Shown here piece by piece: positions 45,591-55,992 of a stretch of DNA of 64,000 nucleotides. Made by a program: the position numbers and the translations under genes. The stretch comes from Pseudomonas svalbardensis (GTDB lineage: Bacteria; Pseudomonadota; Gammaproteobacteria; Pseudomonadales; Pseudomonadaceae): positions 56,001 to 120,000 of the forward strand of contig NZ_CP125619.1 in the NCBI RefSeq assembly GCF_030053115.1, written 5' to 3'. Under the pieces are notes generated by a model, which saw only the letters and a list, made by a program, of their open reading frames with translations, searched no databases and was not told the DNA's origin. Within the stretch, counting starts at the first letter, position 1; every line of letters begins with the position of its first letter.

Positions 45591-45824
45591 TCAGCGGTCG
45601 TTCTTCTGGTAGATGATTTTCTTCGTGCCCCCTTCGCACGAGCCAACGACCATATTCTGATCGTGTACTTCGTCGTTGGTGACGATTTCCAGCGTGTAGG
45701 ACGAGACGTTATTGGCCTGGATCTTGGCTTCAATCTCGGCCTTGAGTTCTTCACAGGATTTTGTTGCCGCCAGGGCCGATGTGGCCAGCGCGCAACAGAT
45801 AATCGCCAAGGCAAAACGTTTCAT
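45591..45824 (-). CDS. DUF1161 periplasmic protein
   Basis: A 77-residue protein with a signal peptide (MKRFALAIICCALATSALA) and a mature domain of about 58 residues. That domain has TKSCEELKAEIEAKIQANNVS at its start and VGSCEGGTKKIIYQ at its end, two conserved cysteines that could form a disulfide. This is DUF1161. A paralogue lies at 47719-47943. It is convergent with the lipoprotein gene (6 bp). Confidence 0.88.
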   Translation of the reverse strand: MKRFALAIICCALATSALAATKSCEELKAEIEAKIQANNVSSYTLEIVTNDEVHDQNMVVGSCEGGTKKIIYQKNDR

Positions 45825-45920
45825 GGTTGAAGCTCCTTTGAGGCAGCGCGCAAGGTAATGCGCTTTAGCTGCTGTCATTTATTCGACCACAATCTCGCCA
45901 GCCAGGTTTTGTTTCAGCGC

Positions 45921-45955
45921 AAAAAAGATCGCAGCCGCCGAGGCAGCGATCTTTT
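45921..45955 (-). terminator. Terminator of osmC
   Basis: On the minus strand, AAAAGATCGCTGCC pairs with GGCTGCGATCTTTT except for one mismatch, and is followed by T6. It lies about 25 bp after the osmC stop. Confidence 0.85.
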
Positions 45956-45979
45956 ATAGGGGAACGCGACAACCCACTA

Positions 45980-46411
45980 TCAGCTGACCAACGTTGCATC
46001 CAGACTGATTTTCGCATTCAGCACTTTGGAAACCGGGCAGCCTTCTTTGGCTTTATTGCTCAGTTCTTCGAACTGCGCTTGAGTCGCCCCGGGGATTTTC
46101 GCCTTGAGGATCAGTTTCACCGCCGTGATCGCAAAACCACCGTCCACCTGGTCCAAGGTGACTTCGGCATTGGTATCGATGCTGTCAGCCTTGAGACCGG
46201 CATCGCCGAGAATCATCGAAAACGCCATGGAGAAGCAGCCCGCGTGCGCCGCGCCGATCAGCTCTTCCGGATTGGTGCCCTTGCCGCCTTCGAAACGTGC
46301 CTTGAAGCCGTAAGGTGCTTCTCTGAGGACACCGGTTTCCGTGGAAATCGAGCCGATGCCGGTTTTCAGGTCACCTTCCCAATGAGCCGATGCTTTCTTT
46401 GTGATAGCCAT
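45980..46411 (-). CDS. osmC: Osmotically inducible peroxiredoxin OsmC
   Basis: A 143-residue thiol peroxidase that reduces organic hydroperoxides. Catalytic cysteines are C59 (HAGCFSM) and C125 (EGCPVSK). The sequence has KARFEGGKGTNPEELIGAAHA, which assigns it to the OsmC branch and not to Ohr. GAGGAGG precedes ATG. An AlgU-type promoter is found 62-89 bp upstream, consistent with envelope and osmotic stress control. Known relatives in P. aeruginosa are AlgU-dependent (from memory). Confidence 0.95.
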   Translation of the reverse strand: MAITKKASAHWEGDLKTGIGSISTETGVLREAPYGFKARFEGGKGTNPEELIGAAHAGCFSMAFSMILGDAGLKADSIDTNAEVTLDQVDGGFAITAVKLILKAKIPGATQAQFEELSNKAKEGCPVSKVLNAKISLDATLVS

Positions 46412-46472
46412 GAATGCCTCCTCAAGATCCGGCGCGAAGCGTCGCGCCTTTATGGTTTTCGGTTGCTAGGGT

Positions 46473-46500
46473 TCTGAGGATAGACCGTGGTGCAAAGTTC
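46473..46500 (-). promoter_or_regulatory. AlgU-type promoter of osmC
   Basis: Minus-strand GAACTT (46495-46500), 17 bp and TCAGA (46473-46477). The -35 is a perfect match to the AlgU consensus, and the -10 is the same as that upstream of the ErsA-like RNA. Confidence 0.75.
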
Positions 46501-46652
46501 ACTTGATCTGATAGGTCCTCTTATTTCGTAGGAATTTTGGCTCTGCCATTGAAACTCGGGTATATGCCCTCATTGCATGAATCACGCGTATAGATTCGGC
46601 AGGTTTTCGTTTGTAAGAAAAAACCTGCGCCCTCAATTGGAGAAGCAGGCTT

Positions 46653-47654
46653 ATGAAACGACTGTCCGATATCAAGTTCTCGACCCTCGATCTGGTGCCC
46701 GTGCGGGAGAACGGCAGCGCGGCCCAGTCGCTGCGCAATTCCCTGGACCTGGCTCAGCACGTCGAAAAATTCGGCTACAACCGTTTCTGGGTTGCCGAAC
46801 ACCACAACATGGACGGCATTGCCAGTTCGGCGACCTCGGTACTGCTTGGCTACCTGGCTGGCGGCACCTCGACCATTCGTGTTGGCTCCGGCGGTGTGAT
46901 GCTGCCAAACCACGCGCCGCTGGTGATCGCCGAGCAGTTCGGCACGCTCGAAAGTCTGTACCCGGGCCGGATCGACCTGGGCCTGGGCCGTGCACCCGGT
47001 TCCGATCAGATGACCGCTCGCGCCTTGCGTCGTGAACGCTCCGGCAGTGCCGACGAGTTCCCGGAAGATGTGACGGAGCTGATGCGCTACCTCGGCCCGC
47101 GCACCCCGGACCAGCGGATCATCGCAATGCCAGGCACCGGCACCAATGTCCCGGTCTGGCTGCTGGGCTCCAGCCTGTTCAGTGCACAACTGGCTGGTGA
47201 ACGCGGTTTGCCCTACGCCTTCGCTTCACATTTCGCACCGCGCTTCATGCATGAGGCCATTCGCGTCTACCGCAATCACTTCAAGCCTTCAACCGTATTG
47301 GATAAGCCCTACGTGATGCTCGGTGTGCCGTTGGTGGCTGCCGACACCGACGAGCAGGCCGATTATCTCGCGACCTCGGTCTATCAGCGGATTCTCGCCC
47401 TGATGCGTGGCCAGAGCCTGGTGCAACGTCCGCCGGTAAAAACCATGGACGGCCTGTGGCTGCCTCATGAAAAAGAGGCCGTCGGCGATTTCCTTGGTCT
47501 GGCGATGGTTGGCAGTCCGCAGAAAATCCGCGCCAAACTGGAAGTGCTGATCGAGCAGACCCAGGCGGACGAGCTGATTTTTACCTGCGACCTGTACGAA
47601 CATGCCGATCGCGTGCACTCCTATGAGCTGCTGGCGCAGGTCATGAAGGGCTGA
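46653..47654 (+). CDS. Luciferase-like (LLM class) flavin-dependent oxidoreductase
   Basis: A 333-residue flavoenzyme of the bacterial luciferase superfamily. Recognisable stretches are [41 protein letters not shown], the FMN-binding [28 protein letters not shown] and WLLGSS. This is the YhbW/MsnO8-like subgroup, whose substrates are mostly unknown. GGAG precedes ATG. The gene stands alone, with a terminator directly after it. Confidence 0.88.
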   Translation: MKRLSDIKFSTLDLVPVRENGSAAQSLRNSLDLAQHVEKFGYNRFWVAEHHNMDGIASSATSVLLGYLAGGTSTIRVGSGGVMLPNHAPLVIAEQFGTLESLYPGRIDLGLGRAPGSDQMTARALRRERSGSADEFPEDVTELMRYLGPRTPDQRIIAMPGTGTNVPVWLLGSSLFSAQLAGERGLPYAFASHFAPRFMHEAIRVYRNHFKPSTVLDKPYVMLGVPLVAADTDEQADYLATSVYQRILALMRGQSLVQRPPVKTMDGLWLPHEKEAVGDFLGLAMVGSPQKIRAKLEVLIEQTQADELIFTCDLYEHADRVHSYELLAQVMKG

Positions 47655-47672
47655 CACTCAAATAGCGAGCAC

Positions 47673-47704
47673 AAAAAAGCCGACGTCATTGCGTCGGTTT
47701 TTTT
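47673..47704 (+). terminator. Terminator after the luciferase-like gene
   Basis: CCGACG/CGTCGG stem between A6 and T7, usable in both directions for this gene and for the convergent DUF1161 gene. Confidence 0.82.
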
Positions 47705-47718
47705 AATTTCGAGGGAGT

Positions 47719-47943
47719 TCAGCCCTGCTTGTAGACGATTTGCTTGGAACCCTTTTCACAGGTGCCGACGACTTTGCCGTCAGCGGCAGCGCCTTTATCG
47801 ACGATCTCCAGTGAATAATTAGAAATGCCCTTGGCGTCAAGTTTCGCTGTGATTTCGGCTTTCAGCTCTTCGCACGACTTGCCCTGAGCCAGGGCTGTTC
47901 CCGCGAGACTCAACAAGCCTAGTGCCAAAATAAAATTCTTCAT
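47719..47943 (-). CDS. DUF1161 periplasmic protein (second copy)
   Basis: A 74-residue protein with a signal peptide (MKNFILALGLLSLAGTALA). The mature domain shares KSCEELKAEI, SNYSLEIV and VGTCEKGSKQIVYK with the copy at 45591-45824. ATG 47943 is preferred, because AGGGA lies 9 bp upstream; a further ATG three codons upstream lacks a site. The two conserved cysteines are retained. Function unknown. Confidence 0.87.
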   Translation of the reverse strand: MKNFILALGLLSLAGTALAQGKSCEELKAEITAKLDAKGISNYSLEIVDKGAAADGKVVGTCEKGSKQIVYKQG

Positions 47944-48065
47944 CGGTCGCATTCCCTGGTCGGATCAATAGGGGCACCCAGCAAGCAGCCGGATTTACAT
48001 ATGTAGCGCTTTGCCATTCCCTATGGCGCTCGGCCAGCGCGCAAGCTCAGAAGATTAGCTCAAAC

Positions 48066-48281
48066 TCAGCTACTGGCAATCCGGAACCCGACTTTGAGCG
48101 TCACCTGAAAGTGCGCTGCCTTACCGTCCTTGATGTGCCCGCGGGTTTCGGTCACTTCAAACCATTCCATATATTTGAGGCTTTTGCTGGCCTCGGCCAG
48201 TGCGTTGTTGATGGCGTCTTCAATGCTGCTGGTGGACGAGCCGACGAGTTCGACTTTCTTGTAGGTGTGATGGTCAGTCAT
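48066..48281 (-). CDS. Dodecin family flavin-binding protein
   Basis: A 71-residue protein of the dodecin family. These proteins form hollow dodecamers that store or buffer flavins (riboflavin, FMN, FAD). Family segments are YKKVELVGSSTSSIEDAINNAL, the flavin-stacking Trp in LKYMEWFEVTETRGHI, and HFQVTLKVGF. GAGGAGA precedes ATG. It is divergent from the ElaB-like gene. Confidence 0.93.
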   Translation of the reverse strand: MTDHHTYKKVELVGSSTSSIEDAINNALAEASKSLKYMEWFEVTETRGHIKDGKAAHFQVTLKVGFRIASS

Positions 48282-48436
48282 GGCGTTCTCCTCAGGGTGT
48301 GAAATACAGCCTAGCAGTGATTTTTCGTATTACTTCTGTCGGCCAATCCGAAGTGGAAGTTCAGATTTACTGCACTTTCTCGAACCCCTGAAGTCCCAAC
48401 CAACACACGCAACTCAATCAATGCAGGAGAGCCACC

Positions 48437-48759
48437 ATGGCCAACACCTCTTTACGTAAAGCCTCATTGCAAAGCATGGAAGCCGAGATCGAGAGTCTGC
48501 TGAAGTCTTTGGAAAACCTGAAGGACGACGCCTCGGACGAGTCGCGTAAAACGCTGAAGGCCTTGAAAAGCAACGCCGAGAACGCGCTGAAGCATTCGCG
48601 CCATCTGCTCAGCGATGCGTACGAAGAAGTCAAAGTCAAAACCCGTGAAACCGGGATTGCCACGCGGGACTACGCCCAGGAACACCCTTGGACGACAGCG
48701 GGTGTCGCCGTCGGTGCATTAGGTCTGCTCGCGGCTTATCTGCTGTGCAAACGCGGTGA

Positions 48760-48763
<4 letters not shown>
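48437..48763 (+). CDS. ElaB/YqjD/DUF883-type membrane-anchored protein
   Basis: A 108-residue protein with a long amphipathic helical N-terminus (heptad-like Leu and Lys/Glu spacing, residues 10-75), a [21 protein letters not shown]-terminal membrane helix and a cationic tail. This matches the ElaB/YqjD family, inner-membrane proteins that bind stationary-phase ribosomes in E. coli. AGGAGAG precedes ATG. The stop overlaps the trpI stop by 4 bases. Confidence 0.87.
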
Positions 48764-51000
<2,237 letters not shown>

Positions 51001-51001
<1 letters not shown>

Positions 51002-51813
51002 TGAGCCGCCTGCAAACGCGTTTTGCCGAACTCAAGGAACAGAATCGTGCCGCCCTGGTGACCTTCGTGACCGCTGGCGACCCGAGCTATGACACCTCGC
51101 TGGCGATCCTCAAAGGCTTGCCCGGCGCGGGTGCCGACGTGATCGAGTTGGGCATGCCCTTCACCGATCCAATGGCCGATGGCCCGGCAATCCAGCTGGC
51201 CAACATCCGCGCCCTCGGCGCCAAGCAGAACCTGGCGAAAACCCTGCAAATGGTTCGCGAGTTCCGTGAAGGCAATACCGAGACGCCGCTGGTGCTGATG
51301 GGTTACTTCAACCCGATCCACATGTACGGCGTTCCGCGCTTCATCGCCGATGCGAAAGAGGCCGGTGTTGACGGTCTGATCGTGGTCGACTTGCCGCCCG
51401 AGCATAACGGCGAACTGTGCGACCCGGCCCAGGCAGCAGGTTTGGATTTCATCCGTCTGACCACCCCGACGACTGATGATGTACGTCTGCCGACCGTCCT
51501 GAACGGCAGCTCAGGCTTCGTTTACTATGTGTCTGTTGCCGGTGTGACCGGTGCGGGTGCGGCGACGCTGGAGCATGTTGAAGAAGCCGTTGCGCGTCTG
51601 CGTCGCCATACTGATCTGCCGATCAGCATCGGTTTCGGTATTCGTACCCCAGAGCAGGCGGCGTCCATCGCGCGTCTGGCTGATGGCGTGGTGGTGGGTT
51701 CAGCGTTGATTGATCACATCGCCAATGCCGCGACGCCGGATCAGGCGGTTGATGGTGTGTTGAGCCTTTGCTCGGCTCTGGCAGACGGTGTGCGTAAAGC
51801 CCGCGCCAGCTGA
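51001..51813 (+). CDS. trpA: Tryptophan synthase alpha subunit
   Basis: A 270-residue TIM-barrel enzyme that cleaves indole-3-glycerol phosphate to indole. Catalytic Glu49 (DVIELGMPF) and Asp60 (MADGP) are present, with the phosphate-binding [10 protein letters not shown] and GVVVGSAL near the C-terminus. Translation is coupled to trpB. A terminator follows about 65 bp after the stop. Confidence 0.97.
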
Positions 51814-51876
51814 AGGTAAAGTTCCTGATACAGAGGAATGAGAGCCTCGCGGTACAGACTAAACAGCAAGAGCGAA

Positions 51877-51907
51877 GGCTTCAGGACTACGTTCTGAAGC
51901 CCTTTTT
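51877..51907 (+). terminator. Terminator of trpBA
   Basis: GGCTTCAG/CTGAAGCC, a perfect 8-bp stem with a 9-base loop, followed by CTTTTT. Confidence 0.85.
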
Positions 51908-51934
51908 GCTGTATGTGCAGTGAGGAAAGACCCG

Positions 51935-52024
51935 ATGAAAATGCCGAAACGTCTGATTGCCAGCCTGGGTGTGCTGATGCTCAGTGTCACCCCGTTGCTG
52001 AGTGCGAGTGCTGATCAGCCGTAG
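51935..52024 (+). CDS. Possible 29-residue exported peptide
   Basis: ATG 51935 opens 29 codons ending in TAG. The product starts with MKMPKRLIASLGVLMLSVTP and is a complete signal peptide (basic n-region, hydrophobic core, possible ASA cleavage) with only three or four residues after it. TGAGGAAAG at the right distance is a strong ribosome-binding site, and the terminator just upstream shows it is a separate unit. It may be a functional micro-protein, the stub of a broken secreted gene, or a leader peptide. No homologue is known to me. Confidence 0.45.
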   Translation: MKMPKRLIASLGVLMLSVTPLLSASADQP

Positions 52025-52115
52025 GAACCGGGATCGTTTATGAAACTCTCGAAGGGGTGCTTTGAATAGCAGGTAGGTGTTGAAGGCTTCGCGGATTAGC
52101 CGCGAAGCCTGCTGT

Positions 52116-54077
52116 TTACGGCAGCTCCAACCCGCCCGCAGCCTTGTGCAACTTCCTCAGATGCTCGCCAACCTGCTTCAGGTTGGCTTCATTGGCGGCC
52201 ATTTCGGCCGCACGGCTCGGTTCGAGCAGCGCTCTCACTTCTTTGTCCAGATCGCCTGTCAGCGCCTGAAGCTGCTTCTGCCGCAGGCTGCTTTCCGATT
52301 CCAGACGCTGCCACTCACTCGGCTGCGGCAATCCATAACCACCGGTGCCAAGCAGCTCCGCCGGGCGGCTGAGGAAGCCGCTGTTGGCAAGAATTTGCTG
52401 CAAAGTTGCGTTGGCCTTGTCCATGCCGCCGTTCTTCAATTCCCGAGCGCCCAGATAACGTTGCTTTACTTCGTCCTGGGCCAGCACCAATTGTTGGCGG
52501 AAGGCTGCCTGCTCCAATAACAGCAAGGCTGCGCTGGTGCGCAAATCGGCTTGGTCGATCCATTGCCGGCGCTCTTCAGCTTTCAGGGAGAGCCAGTCTT
52601 CGACCTTTTCCTGCTTGATCGGCAAGTGCTTCTTCAGCACTTCGAACATCGCTTGATAACGATCGCGGAAGGAGTCGAATCGGTAGCCCAGGCGCAGCGC
52701 TTCGCGGGGATCGTCCAGCACGCTGGTGTCCGCCAGTCCGCGGCCCTTGAGCACTTCCAGCAAACCGTTGGGCATGATGCTGTCCAATCCGACCAGTTTT
52801 GAATTGTTGGTGCTGCTACGCAGTAGCTTCAGGCCCTCTACAGCGCAGTTATTGGACAGGAAGAAGTAGTTGCCGTCGTAACTCCAGTGCATTTCGGCGG
52901 CGTGTTCCACCACGTCTTCGATCTCGTTGCGCGACAGGTTCAGCGGCACCGAAGCCAGGCTGCGCAGTTCGGTTTTGGTGTATTCGTCGATCACCTGGGC
53001 CAGTGGCAGGACAAACAGGCGTGACGGATATTTGCCCACCAATCCGTCCCAGCTCGACAGCTGCACGTCACCGACGAAGGCGCGGTAGGACAACACCAGA
53101 TGCTGATCGAGATCCAGTCGACAATCCGGCCCACGGGGGCGGCCGGGTGCACAGATCACCAACCGCAACATGCTGTGACCCCAGCGGCTGACCCAGTTCT
53201 GGTTGGCTTCAGCCAGCAGATAGTCGACGGCGTAGACCCGTTCCGGATCGACCTGGCCCAGTGGCGTTTTGGCGAAATCATTGCCGGCATTGAGGAAGGA
53301 AAAGGATTTGCCGCAGGTGTCTTTAGCGGCGGGCGCCCAGCCGAAATGTTCTTTGTAGTAGCGGTATAACGCAGGACGGCGACAGGCGTAGGCCGGGTCG
53401 AGAAGGAAATACTCCATGTTGACCGCGACGAACTCCTTGGGGCTGCTCGTCTCGTAAATGTCGGGGCTGCGGGCAATTTGCCGGTTGTGCTGTTCGCGCT
53501 CGCCACGACGGCCGACATACTGTGGCCAGCCGGCGAGGTCGAGCAGGTGCGGGTCGTCGCTGAGCGTAAAGCGTCGGTCGGACTGGCCGCGGCATTGATC
53601 GGGAATGCCAATTAGCCCTGTGCTGCTGTTGCGCCGGGTGCAGCGCTGAATCAGCGTGCGCTCCGCGTCTGGCCACAGGCGCGAGCGATCATAGATGTGG
53701 GTGAGTTCGTGTAACACCGTGGCAAGCATTTCGCGGCGCACGGTGCCATGGGGACGATAAGTCTTTTTGGTCGCGGCGTTGCCGTCAGTGAGGCTGGCAA
53801 GCAGGTTGCGGTTCAGATCGAGCTCGGACACCAGCGATGCCTGGCCGTAAGCGTTGCTCGGCATGTCATCGGTCCAACCGACGTCGATGCGTCGGTCGAG
53901 CTGCTCGATGAACCGCGGCGGCAGCGCCTGCATGGCTTCATCGAGCAACGCCTGACTGGCCTGTTGTTGAGCGGGGCTGAGGCCGTCGGTCTTGAGCCTT
54001 AATTGCAAGTCAGCCTGGGCCGTGTTGCCGAGCAGCAACATGACCCCGGCCAACAGCCAGGCGCCTGGCGACCTCAC
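52116..54077 (-). CDS. DUF4105-domain envelope protein with HELTH zincin motif
   Basis: A 653-residue protein with a signal peptide (MRSPGAWLLAGVMLLLGNTAQA). A zinc-peptidase-like helix MLATVLHELTHIYD occurs near residue 120, and a central DUF4105 region (roughly residues 280-470) has WGHSMLRLVIC and YFFLSNNCAVEGLKLL, a Cys/His arrangement that recalls an NlpC/P60-like hydrolase core. The C-terminal 150 residues are coiled-coil-like. It overlaps the first DUF2388 gene by ATGA, so the two are translated together. It could be a periplasmic peptidase or lipid hydrolase; activity is unproven. Confidence 0.8.
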   Translation of the reverse strand: MRSPGAWLLAGVMLLLGNTAQADLQLRLKTDGLSPAQQQASQALLDEAMQALPPRFIEQLDRRIDVGWTDDMPSNAYGQASLVSELDLNRNLLASLTDGNAATKKTYRPHGTVRREMLATVLHELTHIYDRSRLWPDAERTLIQRCTRRNSSTGLIGIPDQCRGQSDRRFTLSDDPHLLDLAGWPQYVGRRGEREQHNRQIARSPDIYETSSPKEFVAVNMEYFLLDPAYACRRPALYRYYKEHFGWAPAAKDTCGKSFSFLNAGNDFAKTPLGQVDPERVYAVDYLLAEANQNWVSRWGHSMLRLVICAPGRPRGPDCRLDLDQHLVLSYRAFVGDVQLSSWDGLVGKYPSRLFVLPLAQVIDEYTKTELRSLASVPLNLSRNEIEDVVEHAAEMHWSYDGNYFFLSNNCAVEGLKLLRSSTNNSKLVGLDSIMPNGLLEVLKGRGLADTSVLDDPREALRLGYRFDSFRDRYQAMFEVLKKHLPIKQEKVEDWLSLKAEERRQWIDQADLRTSAALLLLEQAAFRQQLVLAQDEVKQRYLGARELKNGGMDKANATLQQILANSGFLSRPAELLGTGGYGLPQPSEWQRLESESSLRQKQLQALTGDLDKEVRALLEPSRAAEMAANEANLKQVGEHLRKLHKAAGGLELP

Positions 54078-54394
54078 AGTGCGAGGATGGCTTCGGCGAG
54101 CACCTGATCACTGGCGTCGCGGGCTTCCGGCACGCGGGTGCGCAACGTGGTGAAGGCCGCTTCCAGGTGCGCGCCACGAATCTCGCCATCGCTGGCGACG
54201 AAGCTGGCCGCATCGTCGTGGGCTTCACGAACGATCTTCGAGTCACGGATGGACGTCGTTGTATCGGAAGTGAAATCAAGCGTGCGTTGGGTGGCATTGA
54301 TGATGATGTTACTGGTGGCGACCAGAGTGTGCGCCTGGGCCACATCGGCCAATAACAGAAGGCCAAGGGCGGCAACAATCAGAGGGCTACGCAT
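54074..54394 (-). CDS. DUF2388 secreted protein, copy 1
   Basis: A 106-residue protein with a signal peptide (MRSPLIVAALGLLLLADVAQA). The DUF2388 core is TSDTTTSIRDSKIVREAHDDAASFVASDGEIRGAHLEAAF, and a LAEAILAL tail ends it. GGAG lies 8 bp before ATG. It is the immediate upstream partner of the DUF4105 protein. The family is largely restricted to Pseudomonas and has no assigned function; it often occurs as tandem copies. Confidence 0.88.
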   Translation of the reverse strand: MRSPLIVAALGLLLLADVAQAHTLVATSNIIINATQRTLDFTSDTTTSIRDSKIVREAHDDAASFVASDGEIRGAHLEAAFTTLRTRVPEARDASDQVLAEAILAL

Positions 54395-54421
54395 GGAACG
54401 ACTCCGCAAGAACAAGGATAA

Positions 54422-54739
54422 CTATTGGACGAGAATTGTCCGCGCCAGTTCAAGGTCACTGGCATGAAGTTTTGGCTGGGCCCTGCGCAGATAAATCAGG
54501 GCGGACTCCAGTTGTGCTCCTCGCACTTGGCCGTCACTGGCGATGAACGCCGCAGCGTCATCGTGTGCCGCGATTAGCAGCTTACGGTCGAAGGGGGCGG
54601 AGGTCACCATGCTTGTGGCGTAGCCGGTAGCCACGATGCCTTGTGTAGACAGATTGAAGGCGTCGTAGGCATGGACGGAGCCCACCCAGCAGGCAGCCAT
54701 GAAAAGCGGAGAGATCAACAGATTTGAAAGAAAACGCAT
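54422..54739 (-). CDS. DUF2388 secreted protein, copy 2 (divergent)
   Basis: A 105-residue protein with an N-terminal hydrophobic signal (NLLISPLFMAACWVGSVHA). The core is shared but less conserved: FDRKLLIAAHDDAAAFIASDGQVRGAQLESAL and LELARTILVQ. The segment before the core (TQGIVATGYATS) has drifted most. It lies 27 bp upstream of copy 1 on the same strand, so the gene set copy 2 - copy 1 - DUF4105 is probably one operon. Confidence 0.85.
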   Translation of the reverse strand: MRFLSNLLISPLFMAACWVGSVHAYDAFNLSTQGIVATGYATSMVTSAPFDRKLLIAAHDDAAAFIASDGQVRGAQLESALIYLRRAQPKLHASDLELARTILVQ

Positions 54740-54846
54740 GAGACTCGATAGCTGAAGGCGAGTCGCAAGGCTAGCGCAACGCCCGGTCTAGAGCCAGCGC
54801 CGAAACATTGGGACACGGCGGGCGTGTCCCACGTCAGTCATGTCGC

Positions 54847-55164
54847 TTAGATAGTCAGTATGGCTTGCGCCAGTTGTGCGTCAGTCGCGTTCAGCTGAGG
54901 TGCCTGGTGGCGAATATGGTCGAGTGCACTTTCCAGTTTCACGCCACGAATGGCGCCTTCGCTGGCAACGAAGCTGGCGGCGTCGTCACGGGCGGCGCGT
55001 ACGATTTTGTCATCGCGAAAGGAAGAAGTGACATCGGAGGTCGCATCGGACGTGGCCTTGAGCGCGCCGACGACGGCATCGGTGGTCACGATAAAGCTGG
55101 TGGCGTGGGAATTGGCAGCCACGGCAAGCAGGGCTGCAGCGCTGAGCAGACGAAGACGGGACAT
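54847..55164 (-). CDS. DUF2388 secreted protein, copy 3
   Basis: A 105-residue protein with a signal peptide (MSRLRLLSAAALLAVAANSHA). The consensus-like core is FIVTTDAVVGALKATSDATSDVTSSFRDDKIVRAARDDAASFVASEGAIRGVKLESAL, and the end is AQLAQAILTI. AAAGGAG precedes ATG 55164. It is the copy closest to the family consensus and may be the ancestor of the other two. A gap of about 107 bp separates it from copy 2. Confidence 0.88.
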   Translation of the reverse strand: MSRLRLLSAAALLAVAANSHATSFIVTTDAVVGALKATSDATSDVTSSFRDDKIVRAARDDAASFVASEGAIRGVKLESALDHIRHQAPQLNATDAQLAQAILTI

Positions 55165-55308
55165 GGTGAAACTCCTTTGGGAAAACTGATTGAGAGGTGG
55201 CGCAGTGTCTGTTGATTCAGACGCCAGTCGTGCAGCGTTCGCCACGTTCCATCTGAATATAGGCCTATGAGTATCGGTTCGCACAGTCTCGTCAGATCAA
55301 GCAGGAAT

Positions 55309-55518
55309 TTAGCGCCAGAACGGTTTATCCAATTCGTTGAGACGATCCGCGTGGCTGATGTTCAGGTCTGAGAGTTGCCGGTCATTGAGTTGGCCCAACA
55401 AACGCCGGGTTCGAGCCCTTTCAAGGCTGTTGGCGAGGCCTCTCAGCAATCTCCTAACCCAGTGGGAGCGAGGCGTTGATTGAGGCGTGGAAACGGAAAC
55501 ATCCAGTAAGTGATTCAT
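55309..55518 (-). CDS. DUF1127 small protein, copy 1
   Basis: A 69-residue basic protein from ATG 55518. The C-terminal half is the DUF1127 signature: RTRRLLGQLNDRQLSDLNISHADRLNELDKPFW. Such small Arg-rich proteins are known in alphaproteobacteria as RNA-associated or phosphate/carbon-starvation proteins. Here the gene is preceded by AT-rich DNA with ACTGGT/ACTGTA motifs. Confidence 0.87.
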   Translation of the reverse strand: MNHLLDVSVSTPQSTPRSHWVRRLLRGLANSLERARTRRLLGQLNDRQLSDLNISHADRLNELDKPFWR

Positions 55519-55683
55519 GGCGCGGTCCTTTTGCGGGCAGTTCGGGATTTCATGGTGATCCCGCCCCCACTTTCGCAACAGACACACTGAACTTAAATTG
55601 TACTGGTTCAGTTGTTAAATTATCCAAACTGTAATTGTTAGACTGGGTCTCTACTGTATGACCCATGTTGAGGGTCCAAAACG

Positions 55684-55719
55684 ACAAAGCCCGTCGTGGT
55701 TTCCCACGACGGGCTTTGT
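55684..55719. terminator. Perfect 16-bp terminator between the DUF1127 genes
   Basis: ACAAAGCCCGTCGTGG/CCACGACGGGCTTTGT with a TTTC loop, followed by T6 on the plus strand. It lies 58 bp downstream of the copy 2 stop and could end transcription from either side. Confidence 0.88.
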
Positions 55720-55776
55720 TTTTTCAATTTGGAGTGCTGGCGGTGGACCCGGTGGGTCAGAGCCAGCGACGCTAAC

Positions 55777-55992
55777 TTAGCGCCAGAACGGCTTGCTCAG
55801 CTCTTCGTAGCGTTGTGCTTCGCTAATCCCTGCGTCAGCCAGCAGACGCGAATCCAGACGAGCCAGTTGATGGCGGCTGGAGATGCGGCGCTGCCACAGC
55901 ATCAGGTTGGCGAGAACGCGAAGGGGCGTGGAAGCCTGGGTTTTTACAGCGTTGTCTTCGAAAAACAGCTCGGAACTGAGTGTACGTTCCAT
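55777..55992 (-). CDS. DUF1127 small protein, copy 2
   Basis: A 71-residue protein from ATG 55992 (MERTLSSELFFEDN). It is preferred over an ATG three codons upstream because GGAAGG lies 9 bp before it. The C-terminal DUF1127 motif is QLARLDSRLLADAGISEAQRYEELSKPFWR, ending like copy 1. Its own upstream region (55993-56311) carries repeated ACTGTA and ACTGGT elements. Function unknown. Confidence 0.87.
   Translation of the reverse strand: MERTLSSELFFEDNAVKTQASTPLRVLANLMLWQRRISSRHQLARLDSRLLADAGISEAQRYEELSKPFWR

Noticed and set aside
48340..48380. GAACTT-like sequence upstream of the dodecin gene as an AlgU promoter
   Set aside because: No TCTGA/TCAGA-type -10 at 16 or 17 bp spacing.
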